A model generated the notes under the pieces. It made no database searches and was not told the DNA's origin. It worked only from the letters and a program-made list of their open reading frames with translations. DNA of 64,000 bases from Actinomycetota bacterium (GTDB taxonomy: Bacteria; Actinomycetota; Actinomycetes; Actinomycetales; Microbacteriaceae), in assembly GCA_030838475.1 (NCBI GenBank), contig JAUZFP010000028.1:1-64000 (forward strand), in the 5' to 3' direction. Position numbers and translations under genes: made by a program. The first letter of the stretch is position 1, and every line of letters starts with the position of its first letter. This document shows, piece by piece, positions 47,790 to 59,900 of the stretch.

Positions 47790-48405
47790 GGGTGGTCAGA
47801 AATTCCGTGATGTCAGTCAGCTCGGCGCTGGAAAGGGAGTGGGCGACGTTCTCGTAGATTCGAATCGTTGGCGTCGAGTGGGCGGGCAACCAGTCGGTCG
47901 TTCGTTCGATGGCGGTCGACGGGATGATGCGATCCAGTGTGCCTCGCCCCCAAAACACCGGAGGCCGCAGGTCCGCCAGCCGCCCGTCGCCCGCGCTTTC
48001 GCCCGCGGCGACAAAGCCGGATATTGCGACCACGGATCTGAAGCGCTCCGGTCGCGCCCGCATCGCATGAAGCGCGACGACAGCCCCCTGGGAAAACCCG
48101 AGCAGGCTCACCGAGGTGAAATCCTGGGCGTCGAGCCATTCGAGGAACGCGTTCGTCGCCTCATCCACCTCCGCAGCGGACGGGTCGGTGACGCCCCGTG
48201 CGGCGAAGGAGAACCACGCCCATCCACCGTTCTCGGGGATGGGGGCGCGGACGGATGCGATCACCGGCGCGAGCGGCAGCCGCGGCGACAGCTGGAAGAG
48301 GTCGCCCTCGTGGGAGGCGTAACCGTGCAGCAACACGAGCAGCGGTCGACCGGCGCGCTCGCGCTCGGGGGCGGACCAGATCACGGCCGCGGCGTCCAGG
48401 TTCAT
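47782..48405 (-). CDS. alpha/beta hydrolase, paralogue of the downstream gene
   Basis: This 207-residue protein has the same plan as its neighbour: LLVLLHGYASHEGDLFQLSPRL, WAWFSFAARGVTDPSAAEVDEA, nucleophile VSLLGFSQGAVVALHAM, acid in GRGTLDRIIPSTA and His in NVAHSLSSAEL. Shared phrases (SQG.., LRPPVF) argue for duplication followed by divergence. ATG 48405 is chosen over GTG 48414 because a TAGCGT box lies 7 nt upstream of it. The two are co-transcribed. Confidence 0.88.
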   Translation of the reverse strand: MNLDAAAVIWSAPERERAGRPLLVLLHGYASHEGDLFQLSPRLPLAPVIASVRAPIPENGGWAWFSFAARGVTDPSAAEVDEATNAFLEWLDAQDFTSVSLLGFSQGAVVALHAMRARPERFRSVVAISGFVAAGESAGDGRLADLRPPVFWGRGTLDRIIPSTAIERTTDWLPAHSTPTIRIYENVAHSLSSAELTDITEFLTTHE

Positions 48406-48412
48406 CGATTCC

Positions 48413-48418
48413 ACGCTA
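48413..48418 (-). promoter_or_regulatory. -10 box of the hydrolase pair, leaderless
   Basis: TAGCGT is followed by 7 nt and then the ATG at 48405. Confidence 0.4.
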
Positions 48419-48461
48419 CCCGCTGAAGCTTCGCGGAGGTCCGCGTGGGTAAGAATGGACC

Positions 48462-49001
48462 ATGAGCTCAGTAGGCACCCCCGACCCGAATCCCGGCTGG
48501 CTGTCTGAAGACGAGTTGGCGGATGCCCGCCGCCGGCTCCCGCTCCTCTATGTCGAGGCGGTCCCCGTCCGAGTCGACGGCGTCGGGCAGGTGACCGAGG
48601 TCGGCATCCTGCTTCGCGCGAACGCCGACGGGGATATCACCCGAACCCTGGTCTCCGGCCGGGTGCTCTTCGGTGAGAGCCTGCGCGAGGCGCTGTTTCG
48701 CCACCTAGAGAAGGATCTCGGGCCCATGGCGTTCCCGCTGCTTCCCGCGTCGCCGGTGCCGTTTTCAGTCGCCGAGTACTTTCCGTTTCCGGGCGCGCAG
48801 TTCACGGATGACCGCCAGCACGCCGTCTCGCTCGCGTACGTCGTCCCCGTGACGGGCACCTGTGAGCCGCGGCAGGACGCACTCGAACTCACCTGGATGA
48901 GCCCGATCGAGGCCGCATCGGACGCCGTCGCCTCCGAGATGGAGGGCGGACGCGGCTCCCTGATCAAGGCCGCGATGGCCTCGGTGGGAAGACTCTTCTA
49001 A
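48462..49001 (+). CDS. DUF4916/Nudix-like protein with degenerate Nudix box
   Basis: This 179-residue protein opens NPGWLSEDELADARRRLPLLYVEAVPVRVD, the actinobacterial DUF4916 mark, and has a Nudix-like fold after it (TEVGILLRAN). The segment at the Nudix box reads GRVLFGESLREALFRHLEKDLG. The box G and first E are there, but the REUxEE part is RHLEKD, so the metal-binding Glu pair is lost. It may bind rather than cleave a nucleotide, or be inactive. It is divergent from the hydrolase pair and ends at a long hairpin. Confidence 0.82.
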   Translation: MSSVGTPDPNPGWLSEDELADARRRLPLLYVEAVPVRVDGVGQVTEVGILLRANADGDITRTLVSGRVLFGESLREALFRHLEKDLGPMAFPLLPASPVPFSVAEYFPFPGAQFTDDRQHAVSLAYVVPVTGTCEPRQDALELTWMSPIEAASDAVASEMEGGRGSLIKAAMASVGRLF

Positions 49002-49014
49002 CCCTTAAACCACG

Positions 49015-49071
49015 CGAGGTGAGGCAAATCGACGTTCCCTGCGAGCAGGAAGGTCGATTTGCCTCACCTCG
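49015..49071. terminator. long perfect inverted repeat between convergent genes
   Basis: Arms 49015-49033 and 49053-49071 are perfect 19-bp complements. The 19-nt loop holds an inner hairpin (CCTGC with GCAGG). It lies between the stops of the DUF4916 and DEAD-box genes, so it could end both transcripts, though no T run follows. Confidence 0.65.
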
Positions 49072-49093
49072 TGGGTGAAAACGAGGTTGAGCG

Positions 49094-50629
49094 CTAGCGA
49101 CCGCGACGGCGACCGTTGCTGGACTGGCTCATGCCGACGAGTCCGCCGACCTTCAGGGCCGGACGAGCTGCGCCCGAGCGAGCTCCGCCGTTCGAACCGT
49201 TCCCCTGGTTGCCAGAACCCTGGCCACCGGAGCGCTGGCCGGACTTCGGCTGACCGGCGGAGGCCTGGGCCGGACGACCGCTGCGGTCGCCGCGCGGCTG
49301 GCTGCCGCGCTCGCCACCGTCGCGGTTGGCGCGCTTGCGCTGGGCGTTCGCACCCTGCGACCGGCCACCCTGGCTCTGACCGCGGGCGGGAGCCTCCGCG
49401 CGAGGCGACGGCTTGACGTACGCGGCGACATCGCCGACGAGCGCGGTGACGGCCGACGACGTTGCGTCGACCTGCTGCGGAGCAACGTTGATCGCTGCCT
49501 TGCGCAGCAGGGCCGCGGTGTCCTTGCGCTGCTCCGGAAGCACGAGTGTGACGACGTCACCCTCTGCGCCGGCACGAGCGGTACGACCCGAGCGGTGCAG
49601 GTAGGCCTTGTGCTCGGCCGGCGGGTCAACGTGAATCACCAGTTCGATGTCATCGACGTGAACACCGCGAGCGGCGACATCGGTCGCGACGAGAACTCGC
49701 ACCTCGCCGGCCGAGAAGGCGGCGAGGTTGCGGTCACGCTGAACCTGGGACAGGTTGCCGTGCAGGTCGACGGCGGGGATGCCCGCGTCGGTCAGCTGGC
49801 GCGCGAGCTTCTTGGCGTGGTGCTTGGTGCGCATGAACAGGATCCGACGTCCGGATCCCGACGCGAGGCGCTCGACGAGAACGCGCTTGGCCTCGACACC
49901 CGACACCTCGAACACGTGGTGAGTCATGGCGGCGACGGGGGAGTTGGCCTCGTCGACGGAGTGCAGGACCTCGTTGTGCAGGTAGCGACGAACCAGCTTG
50001 TCGACGCCGTTGTCCAGCGTCGCGCTGAACAGCATCCGCTGCCCGCTCTGCGGGGTCTTGTCCATGATGCGGGTGACGACGGGCAGGAAGCCCAGGTCGG
50101 CCATGTGGTCCGCCTCGTCCAGGATCGAGATCTCGACGGCGTCGAGGGTGACGAAGCCCTGTTTCATGAGGTCCTCGAGGCGCCCTGGGCAGGCAACGAC
50201 GATGTCGACTCCGGCCTTGAGCGCGGCGACCTGACGCTGCTGCGAGACGCCGCCGAAGATGGTCGTGGACTTGAGACCGTAGACATCCGCGAGTGGCTGG
50301 ATTGCCACCGTGATCTGGGTCGCAAGCTCCCGAGTCGGAGCAAGGATGAGCGCGAGCGGACGCCCGGGACGGCGGCTGCCGCCGGCCAGTTTGCCGCCGA
50401 GGCGCGCAACCAGCGGGATGCCGAAGGCGAGCGTCTTGCCGGAGCCGGTCTTGCCGCGCCCGAGTACGTCGCGACCGGACAGGGTGTCCGGCAGCGTGTC
50501 GACCTGGATCGGGAACGGCTCGGTGATCCCGTTTGCCGCGAGTGCGGCAACGAGGGGTGCTGGCACGCCAAGCGCGCCGAAGTTCAGTTCAGTCAAGGAA
50601 ATATCTTTCGGGAAAGCATCGGCCCGCAC
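49094..50629 (-). CDS. DEAD-box RNA helicase
   Basis: This is a 511-residue ATP-dependent RNA helicase. The Q motif is FGALGVPAPLVAALAANGITEPFPIQ, I is GKTGSGKT, Ia is APTRELATQ, II is ILDEADHM, III is FSATLD, IV is ILFMRTKH, V is VLVATDVAARGVHV and VI is HRSGRTARAG. The last 100 residues are rich in Gly, Arg, Gln and Ser (RGQSQGGRSQG, GNQGNGSNGG), an RNA-binding tail. In actinobacteria such proteins help ribosome assembly and cold growth. It is divergent from the giant surface protein. Confidence 0.95.
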   Translation of the reverse strand: MRADAFPKDISLTELNFGALGVPAPLVAALAANGITEPFPIQVDTLPDTLSGRDVLGRGKTGSGKTLAFGIPLVARLGGKLAGGSRRPGRPLALILAPTRELATQITVAIQPLADVYGLKSTTIFGGVSQQRQVAALKAGVDIVVACPGRLEDLMKQGFVTLDAVEISILDEADHMADLGFLPVVTRIMDKTPQSGQRMLFSATLDNGVDKLVRRYLHNEVLHSVDEANSPVAAMTHHVFEVSGVEAKRVLVERLASGSGRRILFMRTKHHAKKLARQLTDAGIPAVDLHGNLSQVQRDRNLAAFSAGEVRVLVATDVAARGVHVDDIELVIHVDPPAEHKAYLHRSGRTARAGAEGDVVTLVLPEQRKDTAALLRKAAINVAPQQVDATSSAVTALVGDVAAYVKPSPRAEAPARGQSQGGRSQGANAQRKRANRDGGERGSQPRGDRSGRPAQASAGQPKSGQRSGGQGSGNQGNGSNGGARSGAARPALKVGGLVGMSQSSNGRRRGR

Positions 50630-50963
50630 GCCTTGCTCAGGGAGCCAGGACGAGCCGATTGGATGGCGAGAGCGGCAATGGCCGCAATCGATCGCCGGAG
50701 AAAGTGTCTAGAGCCCTTGGATAGGGCGACAGAGTAAGCGTTCAACGACGCAGGGGCCCCAACATTGGGTCCGCAAGTAGCTCAAACGATAGCAGATGGG
50801 GCGCCCCGAGCGCCGCAGCCCCCCGTTCGCGGGCTCCCCAGACTGGGGCGTAGTCCCCCAAAAGCCGGACACGTAGCGTACGTAGTGGCACACCCGAGGC
50901 CGCCGCATTCCCGTGCAATCTGCGTCCTTCTGGGTGAGGGAACGCCATGCATAGGGAGCTAAG
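50630..50963. other. divergent intergenic region, DEAD-box gene and surface protein gene
   Basis: No gene is seen in 334 nt. It contains a G/C-run stretch with a tight palindrome (CCCCAG, A, CTGGGG at 50836-50848) and a short direct repeat (ACGTAG twice around 50870-50885). A good ribosome binding site (AGGGAG) lies before the GTG at 50964. A long 5' leader for the helicase, as often seen for cold-regulated DEAD-box genes, is possible but not shown. Confidence 0.5.
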
Positions 50964-53900
50964 GTGCAGCAGGCCTCAGGGCGCTCGCGCGAGTCGCGCT
51001 GGCCTTTGGCGCGCCGAATTCGGGGCGCCGTCGCAGCCGTCGCGTCGCTGCTGTTGCTGAGCAGTGGGCTCATTGCTACCGCAGCCGTCGCCGACCCGCC
51101 CGCCGAGATTCCGGTCATCCACCTCGACAAGACGGCGTCTCCGACGCCCGCCACGCGGTCGCTCAACCCTGGCGACACCGCCACCTACAGCTTCAACGTC
51201 GAGTGCTCGTCGCTGACCACGGCGTGCGACAACTTCGCCGTCACCGACACCATCCCGGCTCCCCTCGTTCTCGGCTCGGTCTCGTCGCCGTCCGGTATCC
51301 ACGCGACCATCGTGAAGAACGGCAACACGTTTACGGTCAACTTCGTCCAACCGCTGGATGACGGCCAGAACGGTCTCGACGCCGGTCACCAGGTCGGCTT
51401 CACGGCCACCGCGGTCGTGCCCTCGAACGTGTCCGCTACGTTCAACAACCAACTCGTCACGAACACGGCGACGGCGACCGCCAGCAATGTGCCGGATCCG
51501 GTCACCTCGTCGGCCGACGTCAAGCTGGCTGTTCCGACCGTCCTCGCGGCCAGCATCGGCAAGACGTACACGCCGACCTCGCTGAACAGTTCGCCCAATG
51601 TCACGTCGACGATCGCTCTGACGCCCGCGAACACCTCTAACATCGGGGTCGACTCGCTGACCGTGCAGGAGCCAGCGGATGTGACGGCGAATCCGAACCC
51701 GTTCCAGTACGACGCCATCACGGGACTCACGCTTCCGACCTGGCCCGGCGGCGCCAACCGCGTTCAGGTCGACTGGTACGACGGCACCGTCTGGCACCTC
51801 GGCACCTCGAAGACGACGATCGCTCTTCCGACGGGCATCGACCCGGCCACGATTCTCGGGCTCAGGTTCACCTTCAAGAACTCCTCGGGTGCGGTTGCGG
51901 CCGGCACTGCTGGCACCATCAACATTGCGACGGCACTGCGAAGCAACGTCACCTCGATCCCGGCCACGACGACCGTTCACAACATCGTGTCCGACTTCGT
52001 GACGCTCGCGGGCGTGAGCACGGTGCCGACCAACGCGACGGCCGACCTCCTGATCAACCGGGTGACGATCAGCCCGCTGGCCAACAAGTCGTATGCCGAC
52101 GCAAACCCGGTCGGCGGACTGACGACCGACGAGGTCACCGTCGGGGGAGCCAACAAGGGCGACTACACGCTGAACACGATGGTCCTCACCGAGCCGGCCA
52201 CGGGCGATCCGACCCTCGCGGACCAGGGCCTCGGCTTCACGGTCTGGGATGACGCCGCCAACGAGTGGCCGGTCGGCGCGACCAGCGAGAGCATCGAGTA
52301 CCTGTACGCCGGCGCGGGTGGCGTCTTCGCACCGCCAGCGACGGTCAGCCACACCACCGGGGCATTCCCGCCGATCCCGCAGCCGGATCCCGCGCAAACA
52401 GTCGTCGGATTCCGCGTCACCTACACCGGCACCATGCCGCCGAACCAGTACGCCAACCTGCACTTCTTTGTGACGACGCCGACCGTCACCGTCGACACCA
52501 CGGTGATCAACACGATCGCCTACGACGTCACGACCATCGACAACCAGACCGCTGAGTCGCTCGCCTCGGCGCCGCTCAACCTGCGCACCGCGCGAATCAA
52601 CACGTCGGTGTCGAAGACCGCGACGCCGGGCAGCATCTACTCCGTCACGGGTGCGTCCACCCTGATTTCTCTCCCGGCACAGATCGATCCGAAGCCGACG
52701 CTGGGTACCGATCACGGCGGTTCGACGGTCGGCTCGGACAGCCTCACGGTGCAGGACACCGCGGACCCAACGACCGACGCGTTCTGGGACAACTTCAATC
52801 CGAGCGCTATCGTCGCGACCTCCGTTCCCACCGGCGTCACCCTGACGGTGAATGCCTGGGATGCGTCCACGCAGACCTGGGCGCCGCTCGACCCCGCGAC
52901 CACAGACGTCGTCGGGCCGAAGTCGCTGACCTACGTCCTGACGTCGTTCGAGCGGGCCAACGCCGACGGCCTGCAGTTCGTATACGAGCCGGTCTCGGGG
53001 ACGCTGCCTCCGGGCTTTGCGGTGCAGCCGAACATCAAGGCGGTCCTGCGCGCCGCGCTCCGTTCCGATCCGGCCACGGCGCCGAACTCGACGGCTGGCA
53101 TCGTGACGATCCCGAACACTGTGCTCTCGATTGCGACAAGCGGAGGAGCATCCAACTCACCCGTTCAGGCCAACAACCTCGCTAATATCCAGCTGCTGCC
53201 GATCCCGCCGGGCGGCCCCGGCATCGTGTCGAAGAACTGGATTCCCGACCCGACGACGGGACTCAAGATCGTGGATGCGCGCTCGAGCGAGCAGCGGACG
53301 GCGGTCATCCACTGGGGCACCGGATCACAGGAATTCGACTCCGTGGTCATCTCGGACACGGCGGGCGACCCGAGCCTGGCTGCGGTCGCGGGCAGCGTCT
53401 ACGACGCGTTCGACCTCGCCAGCATCCCGGCGATCACCTCGGCTATGGACCCGGCCCTCACCTACGACAAGATCTCGTCCGTTCAGCTCTACATCCCGGG
53501 CACGGGATGGGCGAATACGGCGACGAACCCCTGCGCGGGGAACGCCTGCGACGGCGCATTCCCGGGCTATACCCTCACCGCGACCGAGCGTGCAAACGCC
53601 ACCGGAGTTCAGTTCATCTACGTCGAGAGCCCGACCCGCGCGACGCGCTTCCCCACCAACCCGCTCGCTCCCGCGGTGGGATCCGGTGTTGCTGCGACGA
53701 CCGACGAGTCGCGCTCGATCGACCTGGTCTTCCAGCTGCGCGACACCAGGCGCTCGGACGGCACGCCCGTGCTCGGCACCACCGCCGGCACCATCTACAA
53801 CGACACCGCGGCGGGCCTCGTCCTGAACTCGGCCAGGGTGGATGGCCGCGACAGCTCGGACACGGTCGTCTACTCGGGCACCGCCTCCGACGCCATCCAG

Positions 53901-56900
53901 ATTCTGGATCGCCCGATCGACGTCACGGCCACCAAAAGCTGGACGGACGGACCGCTCGGCGTCCCGCCGCTCGGCACGCCGCAGGCCTTTTACCCGACCG
54001 CGCACCTCGACATCTCGGGCAAGAACGTCTCGATTGCTGCTGTCGACGAGCTCTCCCTGGCCGAGCCGACCGAGGGCGATCATCCCTTCGACTACGTGAA
54101 CATCACGAAGATCAACTCGATCAGCTTCCCGCTCGGCGTGATCCAGGCGAATAGCACGGTTCAGATTTCGCAGGACAACGGCCCGACGCTCAGCTACACG
54201 GTCGCGCAGGCGCTCCTGCTCACGTCCACAGACCTCGCTCATGCAACCGGAATCGTCGTGTCCCACTTCGGTCGAATTCCGACCAACGCGAGCACGGATG
54301 TCCAGCTCGAGACCCAGCTGCGGGCAACGATTCGCGGAACGTCGAACCCCGTGCTCACCGCACCGGCGACCACCATGACAATCCACAACACGACGACCGC
54401 CAGCATCACCGACCCCGAGGTAATCACCCCGGCGACCCACAGCACCTCGGCGGATCAAACCGCGACCATGGACGTCGACGCCTACGACTACGGCGTCGCG
54501 GCGACCAAGGTCATCGTCGCGGACACCACGTCGGGCGCCACCCCGGCCATCCAGTACGACGGCAACTCGAAAAACGCGACCATCAAACTCGGTGGTCAGC
54601 CGACCGGCAACGTGCCGACGACCCGGATGACGATCGACGACTCCTCCGCCACATTCTGGAACGCCTACAACTTCAACGGATTCGGCGCCCTCACCTTCGC
54701 CACCCCGATCAACCGGGTCGAGGTGGACGCGCTCGTCGGGATCACCTACGACACCTCGACCGGCATCACGCCCCTGTGCAACGGGCTCACCGACCTGACG
54801 GCGTGCTGGTACAACGGCACCGCCCAGGCGACGCTGCAGCTCCCCGCGTCGCTGCCCTCCGGCACGGTCAACGCCGACATCCGCGGACTTCGTTTCATTT
54901 TCACGAAGAGCGACTACTCGAACTGGCAGCGTCCACACAACCCGCTGCAGAACGTGTCATTCGTCGCGACCCGTCGCACCACCCTCGTTGCGCCCTCCGG
55001 CACGCCCGTCGATGACAACCTCTACACGCACTCGACCCCGGCTCCGGGTGAGTCAACGATCGGGGTCTTCACGAACACCGCGACGGTCACCGTTGCCGCA
55101 GCGACTGACGCCGCCGACACGAACCCGCTCTGGACGGCGAGCGAGGACGTCACCGCCCGGATCAGCTACGAGCACCTGCCGGCCGATGTGCAGATCACGA
55201 AAATTCCGGCGGGCGACTGGCCTCTCGGCTCAGACATCCCGTACGCGATCGCCGTCACCAACACCGGCTCGGGCCACGACAAGCCGCTCACGGGTGTCGT
55301 CGTCACCGACACGCTGCCGGGCATGCCTACCGATGGCCCCGACCTCGTTCTGCCGATCGATCCGGACACGTCCGAGCCGTTGACCGTCGCGCAGGCCAGC
55401 CAGGCGTTCAGTTACACCCTGCAGACCGGCACCACCACGCTCACCCTGGGCAGCACCGACGTCATCGCGGTCATGTCCCCGAGGAACGCCGACGGCACCC
55501 AGAACATCACCTTCACGCTGGCCGCGGGCGAGTCGATTCCGCTCGGGTCGACACTGACCATCAACACCACGCTCGATTTCCGCACCGGTCTGACCGCGTT
55601 CACCCCCGTCCAGAACTCGGCCACGGTCGTGTCCGACCAAGTGTTCGACCTGTGCAAGTACACGACGGACGGAACCACCCAGCCGACCCAGACGGATGTT
55701 GCATCCTGCACGACGACGACAACAACCTTCCCGCAACCCTCGGCGCCGCTCACCATCGTCAAGGGCGTGCACGGAGAGGGTGCCGGTCCGCTGAACACAG
55801 ACGGAACGCCGGTCATCGACACCACGACGGGCGCCCCGTACGACGACCTCGGCGTGCTGAAGACGGTGACGACGAGCGCCAACGACTGCTCGACAACCAA
55901 TGCCTCGCTCGCGAAGGACAACGGAAAGGGGTTCTACACCTACCCCTGCGTTCCGATCACGCGCCCCGGCGGAAACGAGGAGTGGGAGAGCCAGTTCACC
56001 AACGGCGGAAACATCAACCTCGGTGAGATCGTCGCAATCGACGTGCTGCCGACCCAGAACGACACCGGTGTCATCATCAACTCCGCGCGCGGCTCAAAGT
56101 GGACCCCGAAGTTGACCAGTTACCCCAACATCACGGGGCTCCCGAACAACGCGACGTACGACGTCGAGTACACCTCGACGTCAGGTGTCGCCTCTGCGCG
56201 GTGCAATGGCGCGGACATCCAGGACACCATGGGGATGACCGCGACCACCACGCCCGCGATGCTGCCCGCCTACCAGCCCTGCCTCACCGACACCGGCGCT
56301 CCGGATGACCTTCCGAACCGGGTCTGGAACACCCTTCCGGTGAGCGCCGCGAGCGGCGGAATATCGGATGCCGACTACGCGACACTTCTTGGCGGCATCG
56401 TCGCGCTGAAGTTCGTGATCCTGATGGGCGACGGGCTCGCCCCCGGGGGATCGATCGACATCACCTACGACTCCCAGACCGCCAACAACATTGACCTTCC
56501 GGAGACGACCCCGAACCTCGGACGTGACTCCATCGCCTACAACTCGATCGCCGGCGCCGCGATCGGACGCGACCCGCAGAACCTGCCGTACCCGTTCGTG
56601 TCCGAGCCGCGCAAGGTCGGCATCGCACTCGCGACCGGCGGCCTGAACCTGTTGAAACTCGATAGCGGGGCCGCCGCGGGCCTGGTCGCGCCCACGACCA
56701 ACAAACTGAGCCTGACCTGCAAGTCGAACGGCGTACCGGTTCAGATCTTCGACAGCACCGGGGTCGCCCGCAGCCCGTTCACCGTTACCCCGGCCTCGGC
56801 GTTCCTGGTGCAGGGCCTCCCGCTTTACTCCGTATGCACCGTGACCGAGCCGACCTCCTACGGGCAGACCTCGAAGTCGATCGTGACGTCGCCAGTCGCG

Positions 56901-59900
56901 TCATCAACCATCGTCGCCGAGGCGGGTCACTCGACGCCGTCACTCGTGTACAACCCGCATCCGGCGTTGGACGACGCCGGCGGTAGCTACCGCCCGGCCG
57001 TCCAGGAATCGACCGTCACCAACGACTACGACGAGAGCGACTTCACGGTCACCAAAACAATCGACGACGGAGGTGCGCTCGATGCGAGCCTCAACCCGGT
57101 CGTGTACAAGTCGCCGAAGTTCAGCGTGAGCTGCACCTTCGACAACGGTACGGGTACCCTGCTTCCGATTACGGTGTCGCCCACGACCTTCAATCTCGCG
57201 AGCGGCGGGTCGCAGTCCTTCACCAACGTGCCGGCCGGCTCGACCTGCGTCGTGACGGAGCCCAACACGCGCGGGGCGGCGACGACCGGGTACATCGTGA
57301 CCTCGAACGGGGCGACGCAGGCCACCGGCTCGACAGCCACCTCGACCTTCACGGTCGCGCCGAACACGGCCGGACCGACCCCGACGAACGTCGTGGCGTT
57401 CACGAACACCTACACGACCGGCTCGCTCACAATCACGAAGGCGGTCGTCGGTACCGGTGCGGCGACGTGGGGCACCCCGCGGACCTTCACCATGTCGGTC
57501 AACTGCACCTCGGGCAACACCGTCGCGGCGACGCCCTATTCGATCCCATCCTTCACGCTGTCGTCGCCGAGTGACCTGACCAAGACGATCGACAACCTTC
57601 CCTCCGGTGCGGTCTGCACGGTCGCCGAGGCCGATGATGCGGGCGCGACTACCTCTGTTGTGAGTGGCACAGCGACGATCGTGGCCGGAACGCCCAAGAC
57701 CGTGACGGTGACGAACACCTACACGGACGCCACATTGACCGTCACCAAGGTGATCAACTCAAGCGCGGTCGACGCGGCGGGCAATCCGGCCCTCGCCACC
57801 TACGCGTTCCCGGTTTCGGTCGATTGCACATTCCAGTCGGTGCCCGTGTGGGGAACCGGGTACAGCAGCCTGAACCCGATGACGTTCTCGCTTACTCAGG
57901 GCACCTCAAAGGTCCTCCCTGGCTTGCCGGCCGGTGCGACCTGTGTCGTCACGGAGACGGATGCGAACGGCGCCGATTCGAGCAGCATCGCGGTGGCGGC
58001 CACGACCGGTTCGGCCACGACGCCCGGTACCACTGCGAGCGTTACGCTCACGCCCGATAACCCCGGCGGCACCAACACCGCGACGATCACCAACAACTAC
58101 GGCGTCACGAGCTTCACCGTCACCAAGGTGCTCGCCGGCGGCGGTGCCGCCCAGTTCGCGGCGACCTCGTTCACCGTCCACGTGACCTGCTCCGCTCCGG
58201 GAATCCCCGTCTCGTACGACGGCGACATCGTTCTCTCGTCGCCGAGCACCCTGTCGAAGACGATCGGCAACCTGGCGGAGAACTCGATCTGCTCAGCCGT
58301 CGAGCAGGGCACCCGCGCCACGACCGGCGCCGACACCACGACCTACCTCGACTCCGATACAGGCACGGATGGCCTCGGCATTCTGGCCACCGTCGCGAGT
58401 CCCGGCAGCACCACAATCACGAACTGGTATCTGACCGGTCAGCTCGCCGTGACGAAGACGGTCGCCGGAGCCGGCGGCGCACTGTTCGGCGAGGGCACAA
58501 ACCAGTTCGAGGTCAACCTGACGTGCACGCGGGCCGACGTGAACGGCACGCTCGTCACGGTCACCATCCCCGGAGGCAGCAACCGGGCCATGTCGGATGG
58601 TGACACGACGACGTTCACGGATCTCCCGAGCGGCGCCAGCTGTGGGCTGACCGAGACGGATGCCGGTGGGGCGTCATCCACGGCCATCCTCGACTCCTCG
58701 AACGCACAGGTCAGCGCTGACTCAACGACCACGTACTCGATTCCCGCGAACATCGCGGTCAACACCAGTTCGTTCACCGATAACCAGCCGCAGCCCCAGC
58801 CGCACTACACGGTTCGCAACTCGTTCGACCTGGTGTCGTTCGCGATTACGAAGCTCGTCGACTCCGCCGCCGCGAACCAGTCCGGCGCGCCCGTCTCCTA
58901 CGGACCGTTCCCGGTGTCGGTGACCTGCACGTTCCTTGGTGATCCGGTCTACGCGACCGGCTACTCGTCGACTACCCCGATGCAGAAGAACCTTGCGAAG
59001 GACGAGACCTGGAATCTCGACGGCCTCACCACCGGCACCACGTGTGACGTCACCGAGACCGACAGTAAGTCCGCGGCGGACACCACCATCTCCGTGACGA
59101 CCGGCGGCAGCCCCGCTGTCGTCACCTCGGGCACCACGGTGACCGGCATTGTTCTCGCCCCGCCGAGCGGTCTTGGTGCCGCGAACACCGCGACCATCAC
59201 CAACAGCTACGACGCCGGAAAGATCGTGCTCTCGAAGCTCGTGACCGGCTCAGGCGAGGCGGGCTGGGGCCAGGGCAACTTCACGATCAACGTGACCTGC
59301 ACGCTGACCGACGGCTCCGGCACTCGCACCGTGTGGAACAGGGACTACCCGTTCACGGACGGCTCACCCGCCGCCGAACTCGACAACGTCGCATCCGGCG
59401 CCGACTGCACCGCGACCGAGACGAAGTCGGGCGGAGCCAACTCGACCACGATCGCGCTCGATGGCGGGGGAGCCTCGGTCGAGACAACGGCGACCTTCAC
59501 CAGCCCGGCACCCGCCCACAACTACGACGTGGTTGTGACGAACGAGTTCGACGATGCGGACGTCGATGTCACGAAGAACCGCGACGGCGCCGGCTGGACG
59601 CTCTACGGCGACGGACCGTTCGAGGTTTCGCTCAGCTGCACGCGCGTCATCGACGGTGTTGTCACCTCGGTGGATGTTCCGCTCGGCGCCACCCGCACCC
59701 TCGATGCGACCGACGCCTACCACGCGACGTACACGGGCCTTCCGGCCGGCGCGACCTGCATCCCGACAGAAACCAAGACGGGCGGTGCCAACGGAGTTTC
59801 GATCACCCCGTCGACGATCGTCACGGATTCCAGCACGCCAACCGATCTCGAGATCACCAACACCTTCGATGTTGGCGCGATCACCGTGCACAAAACCATC

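Noticed and set aside
50630-50963. Riboswitch or cold-shock leader upstream of the DEAD-box gene
   Set aside because: Only short palindromes and G/C runs are visible; no known riboswitch core could be recognised.
50976-54938. Long antisense open frames under the surface protein (579 and 537 residues)
   Set aside because: They are very rich in Arg, Gly and Val with no domain, start site or promoter. They mirror the repeat codons of the sense gene, as expected in high-GC DNA.
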